A stretch of 8,606 nucleotides of DNA from Christensenella sp. UBA1224 (GCA_002309235.1 DBXA01000146.1:4240-12845); one strand, 5' to 3'; positions 1 to 7,032 are shown, counted from the stretch's first letter. A program made the numbers and translations. Notes: a model not told the origin generated them from the sequence alone.

Positions 1-254
1 TTCGCCGCATTGATGCCCGTGGCGGCCCAGATGCCGTTTTTCGGATCCACGCTCGGGCAGGAGGTGTAGCGCATCGGGTCATCCGGCAGCTCTATCTCCA
101 GGTGTCCGATCACGCTCTTGTATTTGCGCTGCTGTCTGGCAGGCTCTGTTACGATGAGCTTTTTTACATCGTAGAAGCCGTCATCCGTCCTGGCTATCAT
201 GGTAGACCGGTCATTGCTCGCTTTTTTTCCTACAAGTATCGTTGTGCAAGGCAT
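1..254 (-). CDS. C69-family dipeptidase (PepD-like), N-terminal part only
   Basis: The 84 visible codons are the N-terminus of a peptidase family C69 (Ntn-hydrolase) dipeptidase; the rest lies beyond the left edge. The start reads MPCTTILVGKKAS, then STMIARTDDG, and later KYKSVIGHLEIELPDDPMRY, a typical PepD opening. The catalytic nucleophile in this family is a cysteine near the N-terminus that becomes N-terminal after processing; here it is Cys3. The common D-G-S-T-M segment appears as N-D-R-S-T-M, a small departure. The ATG at 254 has a GGAGGAG ribosome binding site at 261-267 with a 6-nt spacer. No signal peptide is visible, so the enzyme is probably cytoplasmic and hydrolyses dipeptides with broad specificity. 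It lies 46 bp downstream of the phosphohexomutase, on the same strand, and is probably cotranscribed. Family assignment is firm; the exact substrate cannot be read from this fragment. Confidence 0.88.
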   Translation of the reverse strand, partial: MPCTTILVGKKASNDRSTMIARTDDGFYDVKKLIVTEPARQQRKYKSVIGHLEIELPDDPMRYTSCPSVDPKNGIWAATGINAA

Positions 255-273
255 ATGTATCTCCTCCATTTTT

Positions 274-291
274 TCTGCCGCGAAGGGCAGA
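274..291. other. Small intergenic hairpin between phosphohexomutase and dipeptidase
   Basis: TCTGCC at 274-279 and GGCAGA at 286-291 form a perfect 6-bp inverted repeat with a 6-nt loop. It fills most of the 46-bp gap and sits just upstream of the dipeptidase ribosome binding site. In the direction of transcription (minus) it is followed by a run of A, not T, so it is not a standard intrinsic terminator. It could be an mRNA processing or stability element, or chance. Confidence 0.3.
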
Positions 292-300
292 TATCCCCTA

Positions 301-1722
301 TCACAGGCCGTAATGATCCGTTACCGCGCGGCACAGGCGCTGCGCCTCGTAATAGCGGTTCTCGGGGAATTCACAGAATATCCTGAGAAGCGGCTCCGTT
401 CCCGAAAAGCGGATCAGTATCCAGCCGTCCTCAAAGAACAGCTTGCAGCCGTCCTCAAAGGATTCATCCTTTATCTCCAAACCGAAATCCGGCAGGTCAT
501 GCATGCGGTAGATGCGTTCCACGAGCTCTTCCTTGCGGTCCGCTCGGAAAGCCACATTCGTTTCACACGTACGGTAGGTGCCGAAACGGTCGTTGATCTC
601 CTTCATGAGCTCGGATACCTTCTTGCCGGATCTTGCGATCGTTTCCACCAGAAGGGCGGCAGAATAGATAGCGTCCTTGCCGTTGATATGCCCCATGACC
701 GTCATGCCGCCGGAGCTCTCTCCGCCGATATACGCGCCTGTTTCCGCCATCTTTGCGGATATATGCTTGAAACCTATGGGTACGGCCCAGCACTTCTGCC
801 CGTATGCCCGGGCGATATTGTCGAGCAGGCAGGTCGTACCGATGTTTTTCACGATATCGGTCTTCATCCCCTTATACTCGAGGAAGTAATAATACAGTAT
901 CGCCAGTATCTCGTTCGCGCTGTAATATCTGCCTTTTTCATCCACGAGTGCGATACGATCCGCATCGCCGTCCGTTGCGATGCCCATATCAAATTTATAG
1001 TCCGTCACATGGTTCTGGAGAGTCCTTACGGTATTTTCATCCGGGGAAGGCATCTTCCCCGCGAAGAGCGTATCATGCTCGGAATGCAGTATCTCGGTTT
1101 CACAGCGGGCAGTCGAGAACAGTATATTGAGGGGCCTCATGCCTACGCCGTACAAGGGGTCGATAGCGATGCGCAGGTTGGCATCCCGTATAGCCTGCAT
1201 GTCTATCTTCTGTATGATGGCATCCAGGTATTCATTGAGGGGATTAAAGAAAACGAGAGTTCCTTCCGCCTCCAGGTCGGAAGCAGGACGAACGGGAAGC
1301 GTGCTGTCATCCTTTTCCACCTCGGCTATATAACGCTCGATATCGCCTGTGACAGCCTCGTTCGCATCCCTTCCGCCCTCAGTGAAGACCTTGATGCCGT
1401 TATAGAGCGAGGGGTTGTGGCTGGCAGTCACCATCATGCCGTACTTCAGAGTATGGGCCATTGTATAATACATGATGAGCGGCGTCGGAGACGCATTCTT
1501 CACAAGCAGCGTTTTTATCCCGTTCGACGCCAGGACCTCGCCGATCCATATCATCGCTTCACGGGAAAGGAACCTCCTGTCATAGCCGACCACGACAGGG
1601 ATCTCCTCACAATGCTCAACCTTTATCTTCCGGACCATAGCCTTGGCGACGAGCTGTATGTTCGCCTTAGTGAACTCATCGCCTATAACGGCCCTCCAGC
1701 CGCCTGTACCGAAACGGATCAT
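301..1722 (-). CDS. Alpha-D-phosphohexomutase (phosphoglucomutase/phosphomannomutase family)
   Basis: A 473-residue protein with all four signatures of the alpha-D-phosphohexomutase superfamily. The phosphoserine loop is TASHNP (Ser101), the Mg-binding loop is DGDADR (251-256), the sugar-binding loop is GGESSGG (333-339), and the phosphate-binding loop is RFSGTEPLLR (438-447). The enzyme interconverts hexose 6-phosphate and hexose 1-phosphate in the cytoplasm through a bisphosphate intermediate, feeding nucleotide-sugar synthesis. The sugar loop matches neither the GEMSGH typical of PMM/PGM nor the GEQSGH typical of GlmM, so substrate preference is open. Length is normal. I chose the ATG at 1722, which begins MIRFGTGGWRA as in relatives, because GGGGAGG at 1730-1736 lies 7 nt upstream; the frame stays open 23 codons further, into the uppP end, without a better start. 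It follows uppP after 41 bp and precedes the dipeptidase, probably in one operon. Confidence 0.93.
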   Translation of the reverse strand: MIRFGTGGWRAVIGDEFTKANIQLVAKAMVRKIKVEHCEEIPVVVGYDRRFLSREAMIWIGEVLASNGIKTLLVKNASPTPLIMYYTMAHTLKYGMMVTASHNPSLYNGIKVFTEGGRDANEAVTGDIERYIAEVEKDDSTLPVRPASDLEAEGTLVFFNPLNEYLDAIIQKIDMQAIRDANLRIAIDPLYGVGMRPLNILFSTARCETEILHSEHDTLFAGKMPSPDENTVRTLQNHVTDYKFDMGIATDGDADRIALVDEKGRYYSANEILAILYYYFLEYKGMKTDIVKNIGTTCLLDNIARAYGQKCWAVPIGFKHISAKMAETGAYIGGESSGGMTVMGHINGKDAIYSAALLVETIARSGKKVSELMKEINDRFGTYRTCETNVAFRADRKEELVERIYRMHDLPDFGLEIKDESFEDGCKLFFEDGWILIRFSGTEPLLRIFCEFPENRYYEAQRLCRAVTDHYGL

Positions 1723-1763
1723 ACTCACACCTCCCCAATATACTTCCCGCAGAGCACCTGTCG

Positions 1764-2645
1764 TCAGGCGAACAGGCCAAAGAGGCCGCACAGCAGAACG
1801 ACGACGCCCAGCGCGATCCTGTACCAGCCAAACACCTTGAAATCATGTTTCCGGATATAATTCAAGAGGAAACGTATCGCAGCAAGAGAAACGACAAACG
1901 CGGTCACCATGCCGACAAGCAGTATCGCCGCCTCCATGCCCGTAAAGGAGAGCCCGAATTTGAGGAGCTTGAGAAGACTCGCCCCGAGCATGACGGGGAT
2001 CGCCAAAAGGAAGGTATATTCAGCAGCAGCGACGCGGGAAACACCTATCAGGAGAGCTCCGACGATCGTTGCGCCGGAACGGGAGGTACCGGGAAATATC
2101 GCCGCGATCAGCTGGAAAAGACCGATGTACACAGCCGTCAGATAATCGATATCCGCGACCTTGCGTATCCTTGGGCGCTGTTTTGTTCTGCGCCGTTTCG
2201 CAGCCTGGTAATTTTCCACCGCGATAAAGGCGATGCCGAACAGTATCAGCATGATCGCCACCGTCGTATAGTTATGGAACAGCGCATCGATCTTATCGTC
2301 AAATGCGATCCCGACGATCGCCGCCGGTATGCACGATACGAGGATATGGAGCCAGAGTCTGATGACATCCTTTTTCACATAGCTTCCGGCGCCATTCGCG
2401 GACAGGGGTTCTTTATTGTCCCTGCGCCCGAACGGCCAGATCTTCTTCCAAAAGAGCAGCACCACGGCGAGTATCGCACCAAGCTGTATAACGACTTCAA
2501 AGCAGCTGTAAAAAGCTTCCGTAACATCCAGCTTGATTATCTCATCGAGTATGATCATATGCCCGGTGCTTGATACGGGGAGCCATTCGGTTATCCCTTC
2601 CACAATGCCGAACAGAAGCGTCTTCAAAAGATTCAGCAACAGCAA
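1764..2645 (-). CDS. uppP: Undecaprenyl-diphosphate phosphatase (UppP/BacA)
   Basis: An integral membrane enzyme that dephosphorylates undecaprenyl diphosphate to recycle the lipid carrier for peptidoglycan and surface glycans; members confer bacitracin resistance when abundant. Both family signatures are present: EGITEWLPVSSTGH at 16-29 (Glu16, Glu20, Ser26, His29) and PGTSRSGAT at 185-193 (Arg189). Several hydrophobic helices lie at about 52-66, 100-114, 126-143, 172-184, 211-230, 240-260 and 276-292, separated by basic loops. One of these, near 150-162, is unusually rich in Arg and Lys. At 293 residues it is slightly longer than the roughly 270 of many homologues. No ATG fits: the frame opens TTG CTG TTG CTG, with possible TTG starts at 2645 and 2639. 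It heads the leftward operon with the phosphohexomutase and dipeptidase. Function is confident; the exact start is not. Confidence 0.94.
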   Translation of the reverse strand: MLLLNLLKTLLFGIVEGITEWLPVSSTGHMIILDEIIKLDVTEAFYSCFEVVIQLGAILAVVLLFWKKIWPFGRRDNKEPLSANGAGSYVKKDVIRLWLHILVSCIPAAIVGIAFDDKIDALFHNYTTVAIMLILFGIAFIAVENYQAAKRRRTKQRPRIRKVADIDYLTAVYIGLFQLIAAIFPGTSRSGATIVGALLIGVSRVAAAEYTFLLAIPVMLGASLLKLLKFGLSFTGMEAAILLVGMVTAFVVSLAAIRFLLNYIRKHDFKVFGWYRIALGVVVLLCGLFGLFA

Positions 2646-2647
2646 GA

Positions 2648-2659
2648 CCTTCTTTCCTT
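2648..2659 (-). promoter_or_regulatory. Ribosome binding site region of uppP (start choice)
   Basis: Read on the minus strand this is AAGGAAAGAAGG. The AGGA core at 2658-2655 is 9 nt from the TTG at 2645, while AGAAGG at 2653-2648 is 8 nt from the TTG at 2639. Both spacings work, so translation may begin at either TTG codon; the two products differ by two leucines. The nearest ATG upstream (2665) is out of frame. Confidence 0.6.
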
Positions 2660-2672
2660 AATCATGTGTATT

Positions 2673-2708
2673 ATTATATAACACTGCACGATCCTGCGCG
2701 AGGGTCAA
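2673..2708 (-). promoter_or_regulatory. Candidate promoter of the uppP operon
   Basis: On the minus strand a perfect TATAAT lies at 2678-2673, inside TGTTATATAATAATAC. TTGACC is present at 2708-2703, but 24 bp away, too far for a standard spacer; the overlapping TGTTAT at 2683-2678 would give 19 bp. The AT-rich block sits about 30 bp upstream of the TTG start, in the right place. The -10 assignment is plausible and the -35 uncertain. Confidence 0.4.
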
Positions 2709-2782
2709 ACATCAATTCTCTGTAAATTAGTGCCTTTAGGCGCATATCGGCATCATTATTCCCGCAAGACGCTTTCCGGTGA

Positions 2783-2810
2783 TTGCAAGAAAGTCTCATT
2801 GTGCTATAAT
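2783..2810 (+). promoter_or_regulatory. Extended -10 promoter of the secreted protease gene
   Basis: TTGCAA (2783-2788, four of six matches to TTGACA) is followed after 16 bp by a perfect TATAAT (2805-2810). A TG at 2802-2803 makes an extended -10 element. Transcription would start near 2816-2818, leaving a leader of only about 18 nt, most of which is the AAGGAGG ribosome binding site at 2821-2827. A vegetative (sigma-A type) promoter is inferred. Confidence 0.75.
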
Positions 2811-2834
2811 GATACTGAAAAAGGAGGCATATTC

Positions 2835-4613
2835 ATGCAAAAGTATCCCAGGCGGCTTGCGGCAGCCCTTATCGCTGTCATACTGCTTTTTTCAGGTGTA
2901 CTGGCGGAAGGCTTTTCCGGGAACGCGGATGCCATAGAAGAGGCTGCCCTGTCCGTCCTCATGCTGGAGGTATATGATGCCAAAGGCAAGGAGATCGCTA
3001 CCGGCAGCGGTTTTGTCATGTTCGACAACATGACGCTCGTTACCAACTATCATGTGATAGAAGGCGGCGCCTCCATAACCGCCGTCAGTGACGAGGGGTA
3101 TGAATACTCGCTCAACAGGGTACTCGTTTCCAGCAAATACAGGGATCTGGCGATACTCAGGTTTTCCGTACCCACTGTGATGAAGCCCCTGCCATACTCG
3201 ACGGAAAGCCTGAAAAGGAGCGAAGGCGTTGTCGCAATAGGCAGCCCTCTCGGTTTCAAGAACACAGTCTCCAAAGGAAATATCAGCGGCTTTTACAACG
3301 AAGATAACGTAGACTATATCATGTTTACGGCATCCATATCCCATGGCTCGAGCGGCGGCGCCCTTTTCAACGATAAAGGCGAAGTTGTAGGCGTTACGAG
3401 TGCATATTACACTGACGGACAGAATATGAACCTCGCCATCTCCATCCATGAGGCGACAGATCTGTATGCCGCCTGGGACGGTACGACCGTTTGGGAGATA
3501 AAGGATTACGCCAAAGCAGATGCTGGTTCTTCCGCGGACACGGACTGGCTCGATACGGCCACTGTGGAGACGACTCTCGACATCCGGTCCGGAGACGGCT
3601 GGGTGAAGGAATTCAGCAATATAACCGGCATACTGGCCGATATGGCGGACCTCGAACCCGGCCAGTACTTTTCGCCCTATATGACCATCACCAACAATAC
3701 ATCCGCGCCGGTCAGCATCCTCGTTTCGGCAGAGCTCGATTCCGAACCCCTTTATTGGGACAGCTATACGCTCGAGGCGAATGATTACGCGAATTATTAC
3801 GTAAAGGAGAGTTCAGCGCCAGGCGTCGGCTCCCACACGATCATATGGAGCGTCAACGGCGAAGAAGCCGCGCGTTTCAGCTGGACCGTAAAGGATTCCG
3901 GCGCTTCAGATGAGCTTTTGACCGAGATGTCGCTGGATGTCCGCACAGAGCAGACCTGGGTAAGGGAAGTCGGGAGCGCAGACGGTATTGAAGCCGAACT
4001 GTCCGAGCTTGCCGACGGAGAATACTACACACCCTATCTTGTCGTAACCAACAATACTGCCGAAGATATCGTCGTCAAAGTATCCGCAGCGGTCGGCGAT
4101 GACAGCTGGAGCTGGGATGAGTATACGCTGGCCTCCGGAGACTACGTCAATTGTTTCCTGAGCGCTTCCACAGCGCCGGGTGAAGGCTCCCATACGATCA
4201 TATGGAAAGTCAACGGGAAGGAAGCAGGATCTTTCTCCTGGACGCTTATTCCTGAGGCCGGATGGATCTCGACAGCCGGTATCGAGACCTCTCTTGATAT
4301 CCGCACGGCAAGCGACTATATCCGGGAGGTAACGAGCAGGAGCGGGGCGAGCGTTCTTTATTCAAAGCTGACGCAAGGGCAGTACTATTCCCCCTATCTC
4401 GGCGTCACCAATAACACCTCTCATGCAGAAGAGGCGGAGATAACCGCCGTACTTGACGGAGAAGTGATCTCCTGGGAGAAGCGCACGATCAATGCCGGTG
4501 AAACAGTATATTCCGGCCTCAGTCAGAGCTCCGACCCGGGGAAAGGCTCCCACACCATCATCTGGAGTGTAAACGGGATCGAAGTAGCGACCTTCAAATG
4601 GACCGTCAAATGA
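2835..4613 (+). CDS. Secreted HtrA-like (S1C) serine protease with three C-terminal repeats
   Basis: A 592-residue exported protein. The N-terminus is a classical signal peptide (MQKYPRRLAAAL plus a hydrophobic core), probably cleaved after LA at 23-24. Residues about 35-220 form a trypsin-like domain of the HtrA/DegP type. His73 lies in NYHVIEG, Asp104 in YRDLAILRF and Ser173 in SHGSSGGALFND, so the triad is complete. Typical HtrA proteins then carry a PDZ domain; here a short linker (about 222-240) leads to three related repeats of about 110 residues that run to the last residue. There is no LPXTG motif or C-terminal membrane helix, so the protein is secreted or held non-covalently at the surface. 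The ATG at 2835 follows AAGGAGG by 7 nt; the frame is open 35 codons further upstream, but that extension covers the promoter and would bury the signal peptide. It is a single-gene unit between the two minus-strand operons. The natural substrate is unknown. Confidence 0.9.
   Translation: MQKYPRRLAAALIAVILLFSGVLAEGFSGNADAIEEAALSVLMLEVYDAKGKEIATGSGFVMFDNMTLVTNYHVIEGGASITAVSDEGYEYSLNRVLVSSKYRDLAILRFSVPTVMKPLPYSTESLKRSEGVVAIGSPLGFKNTVSKGNISGFYNEDNVDYIMFTASISHGSSGGALFNDKGEVVGVTSAYYTDGQNMNLAISIHEATDLYAAWDGTTVWEIKDYAKADAGSSADTDWLDTATVETTLDIRSGDGWVKEFSNITGILADMADLEPGQYFSPYMTITNNTSAPVSILVSAELDSEPLYWDSYTLEANDYANYYVKESSAPGVGSHTIIWSVNGEEAARFSWTVKDSGASDELLTEMSLDVRTEQTWVREVGSADGIEAELSELADGEYYTPYLVVTNNTAEDIVVKVSAAVGDDSWSWDEYTLASGDYVNCFLSASTAPGEGSHTIIWKVNGKEAGSFSWTLIPEAGWISTAGIETSLDIRTASDYIREVTSRSGASVLYSKLTQGQYYSPYLGVTNNTSHAEEAEITAVLDGEVISWEKRTINAGETVYSGLSQSSDPGKGSHTIIWSVNGIEVATFKWTVK
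3567..3893 (+). repeat. Protease C-terminal repeat 1
   Basis: Residues about 245-353. The repeat opens with TTLDIRSGDGWVKE, has a central PYMTITNNTS, then APGVGSHTIIWSVNGEE and ends FSWTVK. The alternating hydrophobic pattern and conserved Trp, Gly and Asn suggest an Ig-like or CARDB-like beta-sandwich; this fold is an inference. Confidence 0.85.
3921..4247 (+). repeat. Protease C-terminal repeat 2
   Basis: Residues about 363-471. Landmarks are the same: SLDVRTEQTWVREV, PYLVVTNNTA, APGEGSHTIIWKVNGKE and FSWTL. It lies 119 residues after repeat 1 at both the LDIR and SHTIIW landmarks. Confidence 0.85.
4281..4610 (+). repeat. Protease C-terminal repeat 3
   Basis: Residues about 483-592, ending the protein. 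Landmarks are TSLDIRTASDYIREV, PYLGVTNNTS, DPGKGSHTIIWSVNGIE and FKWTVK. It lies 120 residues after repeat 2. The middle part (about 530-560) has diverged most from the other two copies. Confidence 0.85.
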
Positions 4614-4632
4614 TCTCAATAAAAAAGCAGGA

Positions 4633-4663
4633 GCCGGGCACCGCGAAATGCCCGGCATCTTTT
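4633..4663. terminator. Bidirectional intrinsic terminator between converging genes
   Basis: GCCGGGCA (4633-4640) and TGCCCGGC (4649-4656) form a perfect 8-bp GC-rich stem with an 8-nt loop. On the plus strand ATCTTTTAT follows, 20 bp after the protease stop. On the minus strand the same stem is followed after 6 nt by TTTTTTATT (from 4626 down), so it can also end the heptose operon, whose last stop is at 4680. Confidence 0.82.
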
Positions 4664-4679
4664 ATATCCACGAAGGGTG

Positions 4680-5978
4680 TCATTTCCCGTATCGCTCCAA
4701 AGCCAGATCCACCGCCGAAAGGATATCCGGAGCAAGCTCTGCACCGCAGGTATCCTTCAGCCTCTCATTTGCGATGAGCACACAGGGGATCGAGGCATTT
4801 TCCGCCGTCCGGGCATCCCTCAGGTCATCCCCTATCATGATGCACCTTGCAAGATCAAGGTTGAAATCCTCAGCAGCCTTTTTCAGCATGCCCGTATTCG
4901 GTTTGCGGCAGCCGCATTTGATCTTCAGGGCTTTTATCTCTCCTGGGAAACCGCCGTCCGGGTGGTGCGGGCAGTAATAGATACCGTCAAGGTATGCTCC
5001 TTCCTGCCCAAGCAGGGTCTCAAGCTTAATGAATATCTCCCGCATGCCCTCATCGGTACACTCGCCCCGTGCTATGACCGGCTGGTTGGAAACGATCACA
5101 GCAAGATAACCGCTCCTGTTGATCTTTTTTACCGCATCGGCAGCGCCAGGCATAAGCTCCAGCTCATCCGGCTTCGTCAGAAAGCCCTTGTAAACATTCA
5201 GCGTCCCATCCCTGTCAAGGAAAACCGCCTTCTGTTTGCGGGACAGATTTTTCGCGGCCACAGTCCCGTTTGAGATGTCTTTTTCGACCTGGGCAAAGCG
5301 TTCGGGAGTACCTGCATCCCGGATATATTCAGGGGATCTGTATGCAAAGACCGCGCCTTTCCCGATAAAGGAACTGACAAAGTCATGTTCCATGTTCACG
5401 GGCTTCAGCGTTTCAAAGTAGCCAAGCGTTTCGGGAGATAGTATCAGTATGCCCGCGTTCACGACATTCGCGTAGTAAAAGCGTCTCTCCTCATTCTTGC
5501 GCAGTATGCCCGTGACCCTTCCGTCGGGATCGGACAGTATCACATCGCTGTCCTGCGGGTGCGTATTGGGGTGCACAAACAGAGTGATGAGCGCCTGCTT
5601 TGAGAGATGGCAGGAAAACATCCTGTCGATATCGATATCGAAAACAACATCGCCGGGGCACACCAGCAGAGGCTCCTTCAGCGTTTCCTTCAGATAGTAC
5701 AGGGCTCCACCGGAGCCCAGAGGCTCTTTCTCAACGATATAGCGGATCTTTACCCCGTATTTTTCACCATCTCCGAAACAGGATACGATCTGCTCATGCA
5801 GGTATCCCACGCTGATGGTGATCTCTTCTATTCCCTGCATGCGCAGGTTTTCGATCGTGCGCTCAAGTATCGGCTTTCCGCAGATCCTGACAAGGGGCTT
5901 TGGTATCATTCCCCCTGTGATCTCCCGCATACGGGTCCCTTTCCCTCCGGCCAGGATAAGCGCCTGTCTCAGTTTCAT
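4680..5978 (-). CDS. Fused heptose 1-phosphate guanylyltransferase (HddC-like) and heptose 1,7-bisphosphate phosphatase (GmhB-like)
   Basis: A 432-residue two-domain protein. Residues 1-240 are a sugar-phosphate nucleotidyltransferase: LILAGGKGTRM (7-17), IPKPLV (25-30, Lys27) and CPGD (107-110, likely metal-binding Asp110). This domain most resembles HddC, which makes GDP-D-glycero-alpha-D-manno-heptose. Residues about 250-432 are a HAD-IIIA phosphatase of the GmhB/HisB type: FLDRDGTLN (Asp255, Asp257), SNQP (297-300), CRKP (Lys359) and IGDDLRD (382-388). A zinc-site pattern of C336-x-H338 and C355-x-C357 is also present. GmhB removes the 7-phosphate's partner phosphate at C7 of the 1,7-bisphosphate, leaving heptose 1-phosphate for the transferase. 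The ATG at 5978 overlaps the hddA stop by 4 bp (ATGA), and its own ribosome binding site is weak, so coupling is likely. The frame runs 85 codons further upstream inside hddA, which I treat as accidental. Heptose specificity rests on the hddA neighbour; the nucleotide used is inferred. Confidence 0.87.
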   Translation of the reverse strand: MKLRQALILAGGKGTRMREITGGMIPKPLVRICGKPILERTIENLRMQGIEEITISVGYLHEQIVSCFGDGEKYGVKIRYIVEKEPLGSGGALYYLKETLKEPLLVCPGDVVFDIDIDRMFSCHLSKQALITLFVHPNTHPQDSDVILSDPDGRVTGILRKNEERRFYYANVVNAGILILSPETLGYFETLKPVNMEHDFVSSFIGKGAVFAYRSPEYIRDAGTPERFAQVEKDISNGTVAAKNLSRKQKAVFLDRDGTLNVYKGFLTKPDELELMPGAADAVKKINRSGYLAVIVSNQPVIARGECTDEGMREIFIKLETLLGQEGAYLDGIYYCPHHPDGGFPGEIKALKIKCGCRKPNTGMLKKAAEDFNLDLARCIMIGDDLRDARTAENASIPCVLIANERLKDTCGAELAPDILSAVDLALERYGK

Positions 5979-7027
5979 ATCGTCCAGCTTTCTACGCCGT
6001 GCCGCGCAAATCTGACAGCGTACACCGCTCCATCCAGGGATTTCAAGGCATCGGTCAGCTTCTGTCTGTGTATCGGATCGCAGTATAAGAGGAGAAAACC
6101 ACCGCCGCCGGCTCCCGACACCTTTACGGCCTCCGCCCCGTTGTTCATGGCAAAATCGATGGTCTTTTCCAGCGTTTCGTTCGAGATGATGCCGGAAGTC
6201 TTCTTCTTTGCCTCCCACTCCTTGTTCAGGCATTTGATGACGCCGGGGAAATCCCCGTTCATCATACAGCCGCGCATATCATACGCGTATTCCTTCAGCT
6301 GCAGGAGGGCCTGTATCGTCGCATCGTTGCTCTCGCGGGTACCCTTGATCTGCGAGTGGATGATATTTCCCGCAAGGTGCATCTGCTGCTCCGCCGATTT
6401 CCTGCTCCTGCCGGAATAATACAGCAGCATGGAGGATTCCAGTTCATTTACGATGTTGCCGGGCAGCACCAGGTGATTGTCCGTAACAGTCCCATCCCTG
6501 TTGAACTCAAACAGGTTGAAGCCCCCGAACACGGCGCTGTACTGATCCTGCTTGCCGCCAGCGAGGCCAAGGTCCTTTCTTTCGATATCATAGGCCAGCT
6601 GCGCCATCTCATAGGAGGAGATATCAAAGCCGAGCCATTTCCTGAAAGCCTCCAGTATCGCAACGATCATAGTGGAGGATGTCCCCAGCCCGGAACCCAC
6701 AGGCGCGTCATTAGACGTGCTCATGGTAAAGGACAGCGGCTCCCCCCTGTTGAACTCCTTCACGATGCGGTTGTACACGCCCCTGTGAAGTATCAGCCTG
6801 TCACCGTCAAGGGCGATATTGGGAACGCTGTTTATCTCCAGGTCGTTCTTGTTGTCCGATGAATAGATCTGTATCCTGCCTGTATCGGTAGGCACGATCG
6901 TGCAATAAGCATACATGCTGATGGTAGCACTGAACACAGCCCCTCCATTCAGCCTGCTGAAGGATTCAAGGTCTGTTCCGCCTCCGGCAAAACCTATTCT
7001 GAGAGGAGCCCTGCTTCTTATAGCCAT
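5975..7027 (-). CDS. hddA: D-glycero-alpha-D-manno-heptose 7-phosphate kinase (HddA-like GHMP kinase)
   Basis: A 350-residue GHMP-family kinase. The opening RSRAPLRIGFAGGGTDLESF is characteristic of HddA-type sugar kinases. The ATP-binding motif PVGSGLGTSST lies at 109-119 and the C-terminal glycine-rich motif KVSGAGGGGFLLLY at 302-315. Asp161 in GGKQDQY (158-163) is in the position of the usual catalytic aspartate. The enzyme phosphorylates C1 of heptose 7-phosphate to give the 1,7-bisphosphate that the next gene product would dephosphorylate and activate. I chose the ATG at 7027, 5 bp after the glycosyltransferase stop, because AGAAGGA lies 9 nt upstream and homologues start M-I/A-I-R-S-R-A-P; a TTG at 7036 overlapping the previous stop is possible but is too close to the ribosome binding site. 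Other GHMP sugar kinases are the main alternative, but the linked phosphatase and transferase favour heptose. Confidence 0.9.
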   Translation of the reverse strand: MAIRSRAPLRIGFAGGGTDLESFSRLNGGAVFSATISMYAYCTIVPTDTGRIQIYSSDNKNDLEINSVPNIALDGDRLILHRGVYNRIVKEFNRGEPLSFTMSTSNDAPVGSGLGTSSTMIVAILEAFRKWLGFDISSYEMAQLAYDIERKDLGLAGGKQDQYSAVFGGFNLFEFNRDGTVTDNHLVLPGNIVNELESSMLLYYSGRSRKSAEQQMHLAGNIIHSQIKGTRESNDATIQALLQLKEYAYDMRGCMMNGDFPGVIKCLNKEWEAKKKTSGIISNETLEKTIDFAMNNGAEAVKVSGAGGGGFLLLYCDPIHRQKLTDALKSLDGAVYAVRFARHGVESWTI

Positions 7028-7032
7028 CTGAT

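Noticed and set aside
199..1860. A 553-codon open frame on the plus strand, antisense to the phosphohexomutase
   Set aside because: The minus strand has all four phosphohexomutase motifs in order and a good ribosome binding site. The antisense translation has no recognisable motif and is explained by codon bias of the real gene.
1845..2573. A 242-codon plus-strand frame antisense to uppP
   Set aside because: Its translation is highly charged and has no known motif, while the minus strand carries both UppP signatures and a clear transmembrane pattern.
2730..2834. A 35-codon N-terminal extension of the secreted protease
   Set aside because: It would span the extended -10 promoter and ribosome binding site and would place the signal peptide internally; the ATG at 2835 has AAGGAGG at ideal spacing.
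5979..6233. An 85-codon N-terminal extension of the fused HddC/GmhB-like protein
   Set aside because: It lies wholly within hddA in another frame, has an odd Arg- and Gly-rich composition, and the conserved nucleotidyltransferase begins at the internal ATG at 5978.
5607..6419. A 270-codon plus-strand frame across the hddA and fused-gene junction
   Set aside because: It crosses two well-supported minus-strand genes, has no motif and lacks a convincing ribosome binding site.
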